DNA of 64,000 nt from Lysobacter capsici (GCF_018732085.1 NZ_CP076103.1:1922001-1986000); one strand, 5' to 3'; counted from the stretch's first letter, positions 1-8,576 are shown. Translations and numbers: made by a program. The notes: a model not told the origin generated them from the sequence alone.

Positions 1-722
1 ATCATCGCGAACGCCGCCAGCATCTTGTAGCCGTAGTTGACCGTGCTGATCGCCAGGAACTGCGGGATCGGCCAATGCTGCGGGCCGAGCACGAAGGCGA
101 TGTACAGCACCACGAAGCTGTCGACCAGTTGCGACACCGCGGTCGAACCGGTCGCGCGCAGCCAGATGTGCTTGTCGCCGGTGGCGCTGCGGATGCGGTG
201 GAATACCGCCACGTCGATCAACTGGCCGAGCATGAAGGCGACCAGCGAGCCGCCGATGCTCCACATGCCCTGGCCGAAGATCGCCGCGAACGCGGCCTGG
301 TAGTCCGGCACGCCCTGCGCCTGCGCGGCCTTGACCCACCAGCCGGCCGGCGCCAGCGCGATCGCGGCGAACGCGAACAAGAAGCCGTAGGCGATCAGGA
401 TCGCCGCCAGCCACGAGATCAGGCGCACGCCGCGGCGGCCGAAGAATTCGTTGATGACGTCGGTCATCAGGAACACCACCGGCCACAGCAGGGTGCCGGC
501 GGTGAAGTTGAGCGAGCCGGTCTGGCCGAACAGATTCCATTGCAGCGGAGCGATGCCGAGGGTGTCTTCCAGGGCGAAGATCTTGACCCCGATGAACTCG
601 GCCAGCGCCGCGTTGACGCAGAAGAACGCCGACAACACGATGAACAAGCGCAGCGAGCGATCCTGCAAGGTGCGCGTGCCTTCGCCGCCGGCGAACGGAA
701 TGCTGGACTCGCCCGCGCTCAC
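1..722 (-). CDS. Queuosine precursor transporter, VUT/YhhQ family (partial)
   Basis: The open frame runs off the left edge; about 240 residues are visible. Several hydrophobic segments are present, with the family-typical stretch LWPVVFLMTDVINEFFGRR and later FMLGQLIDVAVFHRIR. Members of this DUF165/YhhQ family import queuosine precursors (preQ0/preQ1) through the inner membrane for tRNA modification. The GTG start at 722 overlaps the stop of the upstream sugar dehydrogenase by 4 nt (GTGA), which suggests translational coupling. The N terminus is about 20 residues longer than in E. coli. Identification is by recalled family motifs. Confidence 0.85.
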   Translation of the reverse strand, partial: MSAGESSIPFAGGEGTRTLQDRSLRLFIVLSAFFCVNAALAEFIGVKIFALEDTLGIAPLQWNLFGQTGSLNFTAGTLLWPVVFLMTDVINEFFGRRGVRLISWLAAILIAYGFLFAFAAIALAPAGWWVKAAQAQGVPDYQAAFAAIFGQGMWSIGGSLVAFMLGQLIDVAVFHRIRSATGDKHIWLRATGSTAVSQLVDSFVVLYIAFVLGPQHWPIPQFLAISTVNYGYKMLAAFAM

Positions 723-1924
723 CGCTTGGGCCTCACGCGATAGATCACGCCGCTCTTGTCGTCGCTGAACAGGAAACTGTCGCGGCCGGTGTGCAGCACG
801 TCGCAGGGACGGCCCAGCACCTTGCCGTCGGCGAGGAAGCCGTTGATCAGATCGCCGCCGCTGCGGCCGTCGGCCTTGACCCGCACGAGGCGATAGCCGT
901 GGTTGAGCGCGAGCTTGCTGGCGCCGTGCAGCGCGACCACGTATTCGTCGCTCAACTGACCTTTGTCGCTGGCCGGGAACCAACCGAAGCCGAGTGCGGA
1001 CGCGTGAGATGGGAAATAAGCGAAGGTCTTGGGCGCGCTCGCGCAGCCGCTCTTGCGCGGAAACTTCGGATCGGCCAATGCCTTGCCGTTGCTGTAGTAG
1101 CAATACGGCCAGCCGTAGTCGGCGCCATCACTGACCACGAACATGGTTTCGTCGGGCTTCTGGTCGCCCAGGTGATCGGAGCCTTGATTGGTCGCGTACA
1201 ACTTGCCGTCGCGGTACAGCAGGCCGACCGCGTTGCGCAGGCCGCGCGCGTAGAAGCGGCGCTGGCTGCCGTCGGGATTCATCTGCAGGATCGCCGCGCG
1301 CACGTCTTCTTTTTCCACGCAGGCGTTGCAGCTGCTGCCGACCGAGACGTACAGCTTGCCGTCGCCGAAGGCGAGGGTGCGGGTCAGGTGCCAGCCGCCG
1401 TATTTGTAGCTCAGGCCGTAGTCGGGAAAGCTCGCGAGCACTTCGGGTTCGGACGAAGGCTTGAGGTCGCCGTTGCGGTAGCGATAGCGCAGCAGCTTGT
1501 CGGTGTTGGCCAGGTACAGCCACGACTGGCCGGCGGCGTCGGTGTGGAAGGCGACGCTGTTGGGGTTGCGCTGCTTGTCCAGGTACACCGAGACCTTGCT
1601 GTAGCGCTCGGTCTTTTCGTCCCAGCCGTCGAGCGCGTACACGCGGCCGAGCTTGTTGTCGCTCAGGTCGTGCATGTCGGTGACGAACACCCGGCCGTCC
1701 GGGCTGCGGGCGAAGAAGCGCACGCGCTTGAGGCCCTGCACCACCGGCACGATGTCGAGATTGGCCGGCAGGTTGAGCGAGAAGCTGCGGCCGTCGTCGA
1801 GCTTGACCGGATGCGGCGTCAGCGGCGTGGCGGCGGCATCGGCCGGAGCGGCGAATACCGCGCTGCCGCACAGCAACGCGGTCGCGGCGAGGGTGCGGAC
1901 CAGACTGGCCAGAGCAAAGGTCAT
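719..1924 (-). CDS. PQQ-dependent sugar dehydrogenase (glucose/sorbosone dehydrogenase family)
   Basis: This 401-residue protein starts with a signal peptide (hydrophobic stretch then AAPADA), so it is probably periplasmic. The body is a six-bladed propeller of the soluble glucose dehydrogenase / sorbosone dehydrogenase type, with the recognisable pieces GLRNAVGLLY, NQGSDHLGDQKPDE and DYGWPYCY near the C-terminal half. Family members oxidise sugars with PQQ as cofactor; the substrate here is unknown. Two extra cysteines (CNAC) sit in the middle. The ATG at 1924 overlaps the stop of the DUF502 gene by 4 nt (ATGA), and its own stop overlaps the next gene, so the three form one operon. Confidence 0.85.
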   Translation of the reverse strand: MTFALASLVRTLAATALLCGSAVFAAPADAAATPLTPHPVKLDDGRSFSLNLPANLDIVPVVQGLKRVRFFARSPDGRVFVTDMHDLSDNKLGRVYALDGWDEKTERYSKVSVYLDKQRNPNSVAFHTDAAGQSWLYLANTDKLLRYRYRNGDLKPSSEPEVLASFPDYGLSYKYGGWHLTRTLAFGDGKLYVSVGSSCNACVEKEDVRAAILQMNPDGSQRRFYARGLRNAVGLLYRDGKLYATNQGSDHLGDQKPDETMFVVSDGADYGWPYCYYSNGKALADPKFPRKSGCASAPKTFAYFPSHASALGFGWFPASDKGQLSDEYVVALHGASKLALNHGYRLVRVKADGRSGGDLINGFLADGKVLGRPCDVLHTGRDSFLFSDDKSGVIYRVRPKR

Positions 1925-2601
1925 GAAGTGCGCTCCGAATCGGCAGGGGCGCCCGCTGCGGGCGCGGAGAAGGGAATGGTCGCCGGCGAGACCGCGCCGC
2001 CGGAGATGATGAAGCTCATCGCCTGGTCGACGGTCCAGTCGGTCGGGGTGATCAATTCGACCGGCACGATTTCCAGATAACCCGAGGTCGGGTTGGGCGT
2101 GGTCGGCACGTACACCGCGGCGAGTTCGCGGCCGGTGCCTTCCTCGCGCATGACCTTGGTGACGAAGCCGATCGACTTCATCTGGTTGTGCGGGAAATCC
2201 ACCAGCACCACGCGCTGGGTGCCGTCGGGCTTGGTCTGCAGGATGTCGAGCAACTGGCGCGCGCTGCCGTAGATGGTGCTGGCCAGCGGGATGCGCTTGA
2301 TCATCGCTTCGAACCAGCGCAGCACGGTCTGGCCGACGACGCGCCGCGCCATCGCGCCCGACAGCAGGATCACACCGACGGTGGCGACCAGGGCGATCGC
2401 GGTCTGCACCCATTGATCGTTCAACCAGCCCAGTGCGTGCGGATGATCCAGGGCGAGGCTGTGCAGCAGCGGGCCGACCAAGGGGCGGCTGGTGTCGGAC
2501 AGCAATACGAATACGAACTTGACCACGACCCAGGTCAGCCAGATCGGCAGCAGGGTCAACAGGCCGGTGAGGAACAGGCGTTGCAGATTGGGCGGGCGCA
2601 T
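1921..2601 (-). CDS. DUF502 family membrane protein
   Basis: The protein has 226 residues. Two hydrophobic helices are clear: the first near residues 9-35 (LFLTGLLTLLPIWLTWVVV) and the second around 65-85. The middle carries the DUF502 signature region IKRIPLASTIYGSARQLLD followed by VLVDFP and GFVT. The family is widespread in proteobacteria; its function is not established. It is first in a coupled three-gene minus-strand operon. Confidence 0.85.
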   Translation of the reverse strand: MRPPNLQRLFLTGLLTLLPIWLTWVVVKFVFVLLSDTSRPLVGPLLHSLALDHPHALGWLNDQWVQTAIALVATVGVILLSGAMARRVVGQTVLRWFEAMIKRIPLASTIYGSARQLLDILQTKPDGTQRVVLVDFPHNQMKSIGFVTKVMREEGTGRELAAVYVPTTPNPTSGYLEIVPVELITPTDWTVDQAMSFIISGGAVSPATIPFSAPAAGAPADSERTS

Positions 2602-2740
2602 GGCGCGGATTGTAGGGGAGGGCGGTGGGTTGCGTGATGTCGGGGCGGTGCTTGGTTTGGCGGTGGTAGTGGGGAGGTGGTGCGTGAGTGGTGGATGGCG
2701 CGGTGGGGCTTGGGCGGCTACGTCTCGTTGCGCGGGCTAG

Positions 2741-3028
2741 AAGCAAATCCCCCGCGCCGGTCGATTCGGGGCTCCGGGGCGCGACGTCGGGCGCTCGCCC
2801 CCTCACAAAGTGGGCGATGGTTTTCGTGGCTTCGGTTGGATGTGGGGGTTGCCAGCGCTCGGATAATGCGTGCGAGCGTTCGGATAACGACTGCGAGCAC
2901 TCGGACGATTCACGCTATGCGCCTTCGATCAGGCGCGCTAACCCATCGCCCACTTTGCAAAAGGGGGCGAGCGCCTTGCGCAGGCACGAAGCCGGATCAT
3001 TACCGCGGCGCGGGGGGGTTGCTCTTGC
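2741..3028. repeat. Composite intergenic repeat: inverted arms around a 21-bp tandem repeat
   Basis: This 2602-3061 gap has no convincing gene. Outer arms (2741-2758 and about 3009-3027) are near inverted copies. Inner arms at 2789-2820 and 2943-2975 are nearly perfect inverted repeats, including a perfect 15-bp core at 2806-2820 and 2943-2957. Between them lie three degenerate 21-bp direct repeats (2851-2871, 2872-2892, 2893-2913) around the core CGAGCG-TCGGATAA. An element of the same architecture lies at 17823-18166. Confidence 0.7.
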
Positions 3029-3061
3029 GCGACACAACAAGAGCCAAAACCAAACCCCGCC

Positions 3062-5083
3062 TCAGCGCTCGCGCACCAACCGGAACCCCACATCGTCATA
3101 CCCGCGCCCCGCGCTCAGCGGACGCAGCGCGGTGCCGCTGCGCCAGGAACCGCCGCCGACCTGGCGCTGCTGGCAGTTGCGGCCGCAATCGGCCGACCAC
3201 ATCGACAAGGCGCGGCCGTTGCTGCCTGGCATGCGCTGGGCTTCGTCCGCGGTCGGCAGGCGATAGCGGCGGCCGGTCTGCTGGCTGTACCACTGCGCAT
3301 AGGCTTCGGCGTCGGCGATCGACACGCACACCACCGGTTCGGCCTCGGTCTGGTCGAAACCCGGCGCGCGCCAGTCCTTCGGCGCGATCACCCGCAGCAG
3401 CGACACGCGCTCGCGGCACAGCGCCGGCGCGCGTTGATGGGCGCTGACGAAACGCGCGTATTCGCCGCGGCTGACCGGACGCGGATTGAAGCTCACCGCG
3501 ACGCTGGCGGCCGGCGCGACCGCGCTGGTGGCGACCCCGCGCGCGACCGGCGTGTTGCCGGCGATGCCGCGCGCCTGCGCGACCAGGCGGGTGGACACCG
3601 CGCGCGGTAGGCCGAATTCCTCGGCCAAGGCGATCACCTTGCCGGCATCGGCGCCGTCGCCGCGGCGCGCGGCTTGTTCGAGCCGGGTCTGCAGCGCCTG
3701 CGCGGCTTTTTCGCGCAGGCCCAGTTGCGCCGGCGAATCGGCGGTGCCGGTCTGCTGGCCCAGCGCGGTGGCGTTGACCAGATGCTCGCGGGCGCGCTGG
3801 TCGCGGCCTTCGCGCAGATCGCGCGCCATTTCCTCGGAGAACGCCTGGGTCAGTTCGTTGACCACCACCGCGACTTCCGGATTGGTGCTGTCCAGATGCC
3901 AGGCGGTGAGCAGGCTGTTGTAGGCGTTGGCATCGGCCGGCGAGGCCAGCCGGCCTTGCGCGATGTAGCCGCGCGCGGCCTGCAGCGAATCCTGCAGCGG
4001 CGCCTGCGGCAGCGGCGCCATCATCGCCTGGGTCGGGTCTTCGCTCGCGGTCGGCGCGGCGGTCTTGTTGGCCGCGTCCGGCGCGACCCGGAAGAAGCCG
4101 TCCTGCTCGACCCGGTTCAAGGCGAAGGCGATGGTGACCACCGCGATCGCCAGCACCGCCAGCCCGGCCCAGGCCGGCGTGGCCCAGCGCTTGAGCGGAC
4201 GCAACCGGCTGGCCATGCGGCCGAAGCCGGTCATCTGCCCGCGGTGTTTGATTTCGGCCAGCGCGACGGCCATTTCGGCGGCGTCGTCGAAACGCTGGTC
4301 GGGCTGCTTGGACAGCGCGCGGTTCATGAAACGCTGCCAGTGCTTGAGCGGCGGCGGCAGTTTCGGAATCGGGTTCTGCGCGTGCATCACCGCCATCGAC
4401 AGCGCGTCGGGCGCTTCGAACGGCAGCCGTCCGGTCAGCATTTCCCAGCACAGCACGCCGAGGCTGTAGAGATCGGCGCGGCCGTCGACTTCCTCGCCGC
4501 GCGCCTGCTCGGGCGCCATGTACGCGGTGCTGCCCACGGCCAGGCCGGTCGCGGTCATGCGCGCGCCGAAGCCGCGCCGCAGGGCGATGCCGAAGTCGGC
4601 CAGCAACGGCCGCTCGGTGACGTCGAACAACACGTTTTCTGCCTTGACGTCGCGATGCACGACGCCGCGCGCATGCGCGTATTCCAAGGCCGACAGCAGC
4701 GGTTCGACGATCGCGATCACGTCGGTTTCGCCGCGCGCGAAGCCTTGCTCGATGCGCTTGCCCAGGTGGCCGCGCGGCAGGAACGGCATGGCGTAATAGG
4801 GCAGCCCGTCGCGGGTGCGGCCGACCTCGTGGATGCCGACCACGTGCGGATGTTCCAGCCGCGCGATCGTGCGCACTTCGTTCTCGAAGCGGCGCCGGCT
4901 GACCTCGTCGGCCAGGGCATGCGGCAGCATGATCTTGATCGCCACTTCGCGCCCAAGCGCGATCTGCTCGCCCAGGTAGACCGTGGACAAGCCGCCGTGG
5001 TTGATGATCTCGCGCAGCCGATAGCCCGGAATTTCCGGCATCGGAACGCTATTGGCATCGTTTTGTGGTGTGAAAGTCGACAT
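3062..5083 (-). CDS. Membrane Ser/Thr protein kinase with C-terminal FGE-sulfatase-like domain
   Basis: Counted from the ATG at 5083, the N-terminal ~270 residues form a Hanks-type kinase: glycine-rich loop NHGGLSTVYLG, VAIK lysine near residue 50, catalytic HRDVKAEN near 143-150, DFG near 163 and APEQ near 190. One membrane helix follows (about 308-323). The extracytoplasmic part ends in a domain resembling formylglycine-generating enzyme (YRLPTADEA, VGGGSWRSG, VGFRLVRER). This layout is a bacterial receptor-like kinase; the FGE-like fold is used in several such kinases as a sensor rather than an enzyme. An upstream in-frame ATG at 5113 is possible but has no better ribosome site. Confidence 0.9.
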   Translation of the reverse strand: MSTFTPQNDANSVPMPEIPGYRLREIINHGGLSTVYLGEQIALGREVAIKIMLPHALADEVSRRRFENEVRTIARLEHPHVVGIHEVGRTRDGLPYYAMPFLPRGHLGKRIEQGFARGETDVIAIVEPLLSALEYAHARGVVHRDVKAENVLFDVTERPLLADFGIALRRGFGARMTATGLAVGSTAYMAPEQARGEEVDGRADLYSLGVLCWEMLTGRLPFEAPDALSMAVMHAQNPIPKLPPPLKHWQRFMNRALSKQPDQRFDDAAEMAVALAEIKHRGQMTGFGRMASRLRPLKRWATPAWAGLAVLAIAVVTIAFALNRVEQDGFFRVAPDAANKTAAPTASEDPTQAMMAPLPQAPLQDSLQAARGYIAQGRLASPADANAYNSLLTAWHLDSTNPEVAVVVNELTQAFSEEMARDLREGRDQRAREHLVNATALGQQTGTADSPAQLGLREKAAQALQTRLEQAARRGDGADAGKVIALAEEFGLPRAVSTRLVAQARGIAGNTPVARGVATSAVAPAASVAVSFNPRPVSRGEYARFVSAHQRAPALCRERVSLLRVIAPKDWRAPGFDQTEAEPVVCVSIADAEAYAQWYSQQTGRRYRLPTADEAQRMPGSNGRALSMWSADCGRNCQQRQVGGGSWRSGTALRPLSAGRGYDDVGFRLVRER

Positions 5084-5247
5084 TCGCGGCCCCGTGTCGC
5101 GACTGCACAGCATACGCTGCCGCAGTGCCCGCGTGAGGCCTAGTGTGTCTTTTCTGTGCCTTTACTTACAAGTAGCGGCGCGATCGAACTTGCCGGTCGC
5201 GTCGGTCGCCATACCCGAACGGCGTGCAACGAATGGCGACCGGGGTC

Positions 5248-5706
5248 TCATTGCGCGATGCGGTCGCGTTTGCGCCGTACGTACAACTGCTTGCGGACCT
5301 TCGCCACGACTTCGCCGGAGGCGTCGACCACGTCGGTGTCGAACCAGCGCAGGTACTTGTCGCCGCCGGCGGTGGCCGCGCGCAATTCTTCCAGCACCGT
5401 GTCGTCGAGATCGAACTGGGCATGCACGGTGCCGCGGCCGGGTTTGACGAATTCGATCGCGCCGGCGCGGTCCCAGACGATGTAGTCGCGGCCCAGCGCG
5501 TTCATCGCCAGCAGCATCCAGAACGGGTCGGTCATCGAGAACAGGCTGCCGCCGAAGTGGGTGCCGACGTAGTTGCGGTTCCACGGCCGCATGCGCAGCT
5601 CGACCCGGGCATGGCGGTAATCGTCGGCGATCCGGACCACCCGGATGCCGGAAAACAGGAACGGCGGCCACAGGTTCAGGCCGAGTCGCAGGGTGTTGGC
5701 TTTCAT
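5248..5706 (-). CDS. DUF4442 domain protein, hotdog-fold thioesterase-like
   Basis: The protein has 152 residues, about the full length of a DUF4442 protein. The central NRNYVGTHFGGSLFSMTDPF is the helix region typical of hotdog acyl-CoA thioesterases of this family, and the C-terminal strands (IVWDRAGAIEFVKPGRG, VRKQLYVRRK) fit. It probably hydrolyses or binds an acyl thioester in the cytoplasm. It stands alone between the kinase and the thioredoxin gene, on the same strand. Confidence 0.8.
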   Translation of the reverse strand: MKANTLRLGLNLWPPFLFSGIRVVRIADDYRHARVELRMRPWNRNYVGTHFGGSLFSMTDPFWMLLAMNALGRDYIVWDRAGAIEFVKPGRGTVHAQFDLDDTVLEELRAATAGGDKYLRWFDTDVVDASGEVVAKVRKQLYVRRKRDRIAQ

Positions 5707-5770
5707 GGGCAGGGCGGTGGCTAAGGCGTGCCTAGCCTGCCATACGGGTGCGTATAGTCAAGTCGAAGTG

Positions 5771-5882
5771 CCGAGGCGGCCTGTTCAGGTCGCCTCGGCG
5801 GGGTCGCGCCTCGCCCAAGCCGGCTCAGGGCGAGCCGGCTCAGTCCGGTTCAAAACGGGCCGGCTCGAACAGGGCCGGCTCA
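5771..5882. repeat. Short repeat cluster and hairpin downstream of the thioredoxin gene
   Basis: GCCGGCTC(A/G) occurs four times (5819-5827, 5834-5842, 5859-5867, 5874-5882); the last copy contains the stop codon of the thioredoxin gene. A hairpin with 8-bp arms CCGAGGCG / CGCCTCGG lies at 5771-5798. It may act as a weak transcription terminator for the minus-strand thioredoxin gene, although no T-run follows. Confidence 0.45.
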
Positions 5883-6749
5883 GAACAGCAGCGAAGCCAT
5901 CTTGCGGCGGTAGCGGCCGATCAAGTCTTCGTCGGCGACCACCCGGAACGCGTCGATCAGCGCCTTGCGCGGCAGGCCGTCCTGGTAGGCGCGGTCGCGC
6001 CGCAGCAGTTCGATGAACTGCTCCAGCCCGGCTTCGTCACGGCCGGCGGCGATCTGCCGCGCGCCGAGCAGGTAGCGCGCCTGCAGGTCGTCGGGCTGGG
6101 CGGCGATGGCGGCTTCCAGGGTCTCGACCGGCGGCGCGTCGCGGGTCACGGCGAGGAAGTTCAGGCGCGAGCGGGCGCGCAGGCTGCGGTCGTCGGTGGC
6201 GAGGTTGGCGGGCAGGGCGTCGAGCAACTGCTCGGACTCGGTGGCCGCGCCGGTGGCGAGCAGGGCCAGGGCCAGGTCGAGCTTGAGTTCGGACTGGTCG
6301 GGGTGCTCGGCGACCTCGTGACGCAGGCGCACGACCTCGGCATGCAGGTCGACCGGCGGCGCTTCGACCGGCGCTTCTTCCTCGACCGCCGGCGCGGCCG
6401 GCTCGATGCCGTGGTGCTTGAGGAATTCGCGCACCGCGCTTTCCGGCAGCGCTTCGGCGAAGCCGTCGACCAACTGCCCGTCCTTGACCAGGAACACGGT
6501 CGGGATCGAGCGGATCTGGAACGCCGCGCCGAGCTGCTGTTCGGCCTCGACATCGACCTTGGCCAGTTCGAACGCGCCGTTGTAGTCGGCGGCGAGTTTT
6601 TCCAGGATCGGCCCCAGGGTCTTGCACGGCTGGCACCACTCGGCCCAGAAGTCGATCAGGACCGGCACCTGCAGGGATTTTTGCAGCACCTCTTCCTGGA
6701 ATCGCTCGGTGGTGGCGTCGAATACGTGGGGCTTGGCGGGTGCGGTCAT
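5880..6749 (-). CDS. cnoX: Thioredoxin-domain chaperedoxin, CnoX/YbbN type
   Basis: The protein has 289 residues: an N-terminal thioredoxin fold (residues ~5-110) with active site WAEWCQPCK and cis-proline motif SIPTVFLV, then a long TPR-like helical C terminus (DLALALLATG, ARYLLGARQIAAG). That combination is the CnoX (YbbN) family, which in E. coli protects clients and hands them to GroEL and DnaK. Unlike E. coli CnoX, which lacks a redox-active CxxC, this one keeps both cysteines, so it may also be an oxidoreductase. An alternative ATG lies 12 nt upstream at 6761; neither has a strong ribosome site. Confidence 0.85.
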   Translation of the reverse strand: MTAPAKPHVFDATTERFQEEVLQKSLQVPVLIDFWAEWCQPCKTLGPILEKLAADYNGAFELAKVDVEAEQQLGAAFQIRSIPTVFLVKDGQLVDGFAEALPESAVREFLKHHGIEPAAPAVEEEAPVEAPPVDLHAEVVRLRHEVAEHPDQSELKLDLALALLATGAATESEQLLDALPANLATDDRSLRARSRLNFLAVTRDAPPVETLEAAIAAQPDDLQARYLLGARQIAAGRDEAGLEQFIELLRRDRAYQDGLPRKALIDAFRVVADEDLIGRYRRKMASLLF

Positions 6750-6850
6750 CGGCGGGCTCATGGTTCGTACGCGGGGGTTGCTCCCCGAGATGGGGACGGT
6801 GCGCGTCGCAGGCAAGCGCGCCGCGCGGCAGCGCACGCTAGCATGGCGCG

Positions 6851-7558
6851 ATGAATCGCTCATCGACATCGTCTGCATCCAAATCGTCGGCATCGACCTC
6901 GGGGTCGTCGACCTCAGGCTCATCGACGACAAGCCCATCGACCTCAGGCCCGTCGTCGTTGCACGCGCGCGCCGCGCGCTGGGTCGCCCTGGCCGCCGGG
7001 TTGTGCGGCCTGGCGGCGCTGTACGGATTCGGCGCGGCCCTGGACGGCTATTCGCAGCGCCTGCATCCGCCGGGCCTGCTCGGCGCGCGCGGCATCGACC
7101 ACGCCGCGGCCTTCAACCTGCTCGGTTTCGCCCTGCCGGGGCTGGCGCTGGCCTGGGTCGGCTGGCGCCTGCGCGAACGCCTCGCCCAACGCAGCCGCGC
7201 GACCCGCGTCGGTGCGTGGATGTGGAGCGTATCGGCGCTGGCGTGGGCGGCGCAGGGCGCGTTCGTGCTCGATCCGGCCAATCTCGACGCGCAGTCCAGT
7301 CGCCTGCATGCGGCGATGTGGTTGTTGTGGGCGCTGGCCTTCGTCGCCGGCGCGTTGCTGGTGGGCCTGGATGCGATTCGCCGCCCGGGCGAGCGCGGCC
7401 TTGCGCTGATCGCGTGGCTGGCGGCCGCGGCGATGGTGATCGTGCTCAGGGACGGCCAGTTCGGCCTGACGAGCGGGCCGATCGCGCAACGGCTGGCGTT
7501 GTGTGCGTGGCTGGCGGCCTATGTCGCGATGATGTGGCGCGAACCCAGGCGGCCTTGA
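6851..7558 (+). CDS. DUF998-like integral membrane protein with Ser/Thr-rich N terminus
   Basis: The protein has 235 residues. The first ~36 are almost only Ser, Thr, Gly and Pro, encoded by a degenerate TCGACCTC-type repeat at 6891-6950. Six hydrophobic helices follow (for example ALAAGLCGLAALYGFGAAL and AAFNLLGFALPGLALAWVG), with the pattern of DUF998 proteins of unknown function. The true start could lie after the low-complexity part, since in-frame alternatives are hard to exclude. It is divergent from the thioredoxin gene. Confidence 0.7.
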   Translation: MNRSSTSSASKSSASTSGSSTSGSSTTSPSTSGPSSLHARAARWVALAAGLCGLAALYGFGAALDGYSQRLHPPGLLGARGIDHAAAFNLLGFALPGLALAWVGWRLRERLAQRSRATRVGAWMWSVSALAWAAQGAFVLDPANLDAQSSRLHAAMWLLWALAFVAGALLVGLDAIRRPGERGLALIAWLAAAAMVIVLRDGQFGLTSGPIAQRLALCAWLAAYVAMMWREPRRP

Positions 7559-7704
7559 GCACGCAGCCGTCCGGCGCGCGCGACGTGCGATTTTATTTGC
7601 GCCGAACCGCGTCGATCGCCGATCGCGCCGCCGCGATGCGCGCCGGGTTGCCCGGCGCGCGTTCGAATCGTGGGCGCAAGAACTTCAGACCGATCGCGGG
7701 CGCG

Positions 7705-7926
7705 TCACTCCGGTCCGGGGCAGAACCGGGTCATGCACCACTGGCGTTCGCGCTGGCACAGGCTCAATTGCGCCGGCGTCTGCGCCGCGGCGCGACAGGC
7801 GCTGTATTCGGCGGCGCATTCCAGGCATTGCGGCGGCAAGGCGGCATAAGCCGGCGCGATCGAGGCCAGGGCGAAACCGCTCAGGGCGGCGAACACGCCG
7901 GTGAATACGAGGCTGGACATCTTCAT
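7705..7926 (-). CDS. Small secreted six-cysteine protein, copy 1
   Basis: The protein has 73 residues. The ATG at 7926 has a Shine-Dalgarno AAGGA 9 nt upstream. A signal peptide (MKMSSLVFTG... ending APAYA) is followed by a short mature part with the spacing C-x2-C-x6-C-x12-C-x6-C-x4-C. The next two genes on the same strand share this spacing, so the three are a tandem paralogous family. The paired C-x6-C halves suggest a disulfide-stabilised helical hairpin in the periplasm or outside the cell. I do not recognise a named family. Confidence 0.75.
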   Translation of the reverse strand: MKMSSLVFTGVFAALSGFALASIAPAYAALPPQCLECAAEYSACRAAAQTPAQLSLCQRERQWCMTRFCPGPE

Positions 7927-8016
7927 GGATTGCATTCCTTGCGATGGAGGGGCGCCGCGTCGTCGCGGCATGATTTCAGCGGTCGATGAATCCAGGCGCG
8001 TGCATTACCGCCTGAA

Positions 8017-8229
8017 TCATGGCGTCTGGCAATGGCCGCGCATGCACAGGCGGTACATGACATCGCAGTCCAGCTGCTGGCCGGGATAGTTCAGCTCGTT
8101 TTCCAGCAGGCATTGCTTGAACATGGCCTCGCAGTCGCAAGGCTGGCTGGCCTGCAAGGTGGCGACGAAGCCGAACCCGGCCGCGGCAAGCGCGATCGAA
8201 GCGGTGGTGCGCAGCCATGCGGTGGTCAT
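8017..8229 (-). CDS. Small secreted six-cysteine protein, copy 2
   Basis: The protein has 70 residues with a signal peptide (hydrophobic ASIALAAAGFGFVATLQA) and mature spacing C-x1-C-x6-C-x14-C-x6-C-x4-C. It is the most divergent of the three tandem copies, yet the cysteine frame is kept. A shared MY/MF-x-LC or KQC element precedes the third and fifth cysteines. Function unknown; probably exported and disulfide-bonded. Confidence 0.75.
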   Translation of the reverse strand: MTTAWLRTTASIALAAAGFGFVATLQASQPCDCEAMFKQCLLENELNYPGQQLDCDVMYRLCMRGHCQTP

Positions 8230-8375
8230 CGGCGCTTGCCTCGGGTGAGCGGTTCGGTGAGCGGCGTGGTCGGATCAAGAGCCGATGCCGCAACAAGGCC
8301 AGTCGTGATCGGCGCCAACCGCGGATCGGAATCCGCGGCGGCCTTGTTGCGGCAACGGCAAAACAGCGATGCGGA

Positions 8376-8576
8376 TCAGGGGCAACGGTCCAGCCGGCAC
8401 TGCCGGAACGCCGCGGCGCATTGCGCTTTGTCGGACGGCACCGAGGCGGTTTCCAGGCAGTGGTCGTAGCGATCCAGGCAGTACTGGCACGGCGGCCCGG
8501 CTCGAACCGGCAGGGCGGTGAAGGCGAAGCCGAAGCAGCCGGCGGCGAGCGCGCCGATCAACGTCCAGGATTTCAT
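8376..8576 (-). CDS. Small secreted six-cysteine protein, copy 3
   Basis: The protein has 66 residues. The start at 8576 is fixed by a strong ribosome site, AAAGGGAG, 6 nt upstream. A signal peptide (MKSWTLIGALAAGCFGFAFTALPVRA) precedes a mature region with spacing C-x2-C-x6-C-x12-C-x6-C-x4-C, identical to copy 1. It is the first gene of the three in transcription order; gaps of ~90 to ~150 nt separate the genes. Confidence 0.78.
   Translation of the reverse strand: MKSWTLIGALAAGCFGFAFTALPVRAGPPCQYCLDRYDHCLETASVPSDKAQCAAAFRQCRLDRCP

Noticed and set aside
75..2080. Long plus-strand open frames (75-743, 791-2080)
   Set aside because: They are antisense shadows of the transporter and sugar dehydrogenase genes caused by high GC; no ribosome sites and unnatural composition.
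1925..2806. Extension of the sugar dehydrogenase frame upstream to 2806
   Set aside because: It overlaps the DUF502 gene in another frame and precedes a clear signal peptide.
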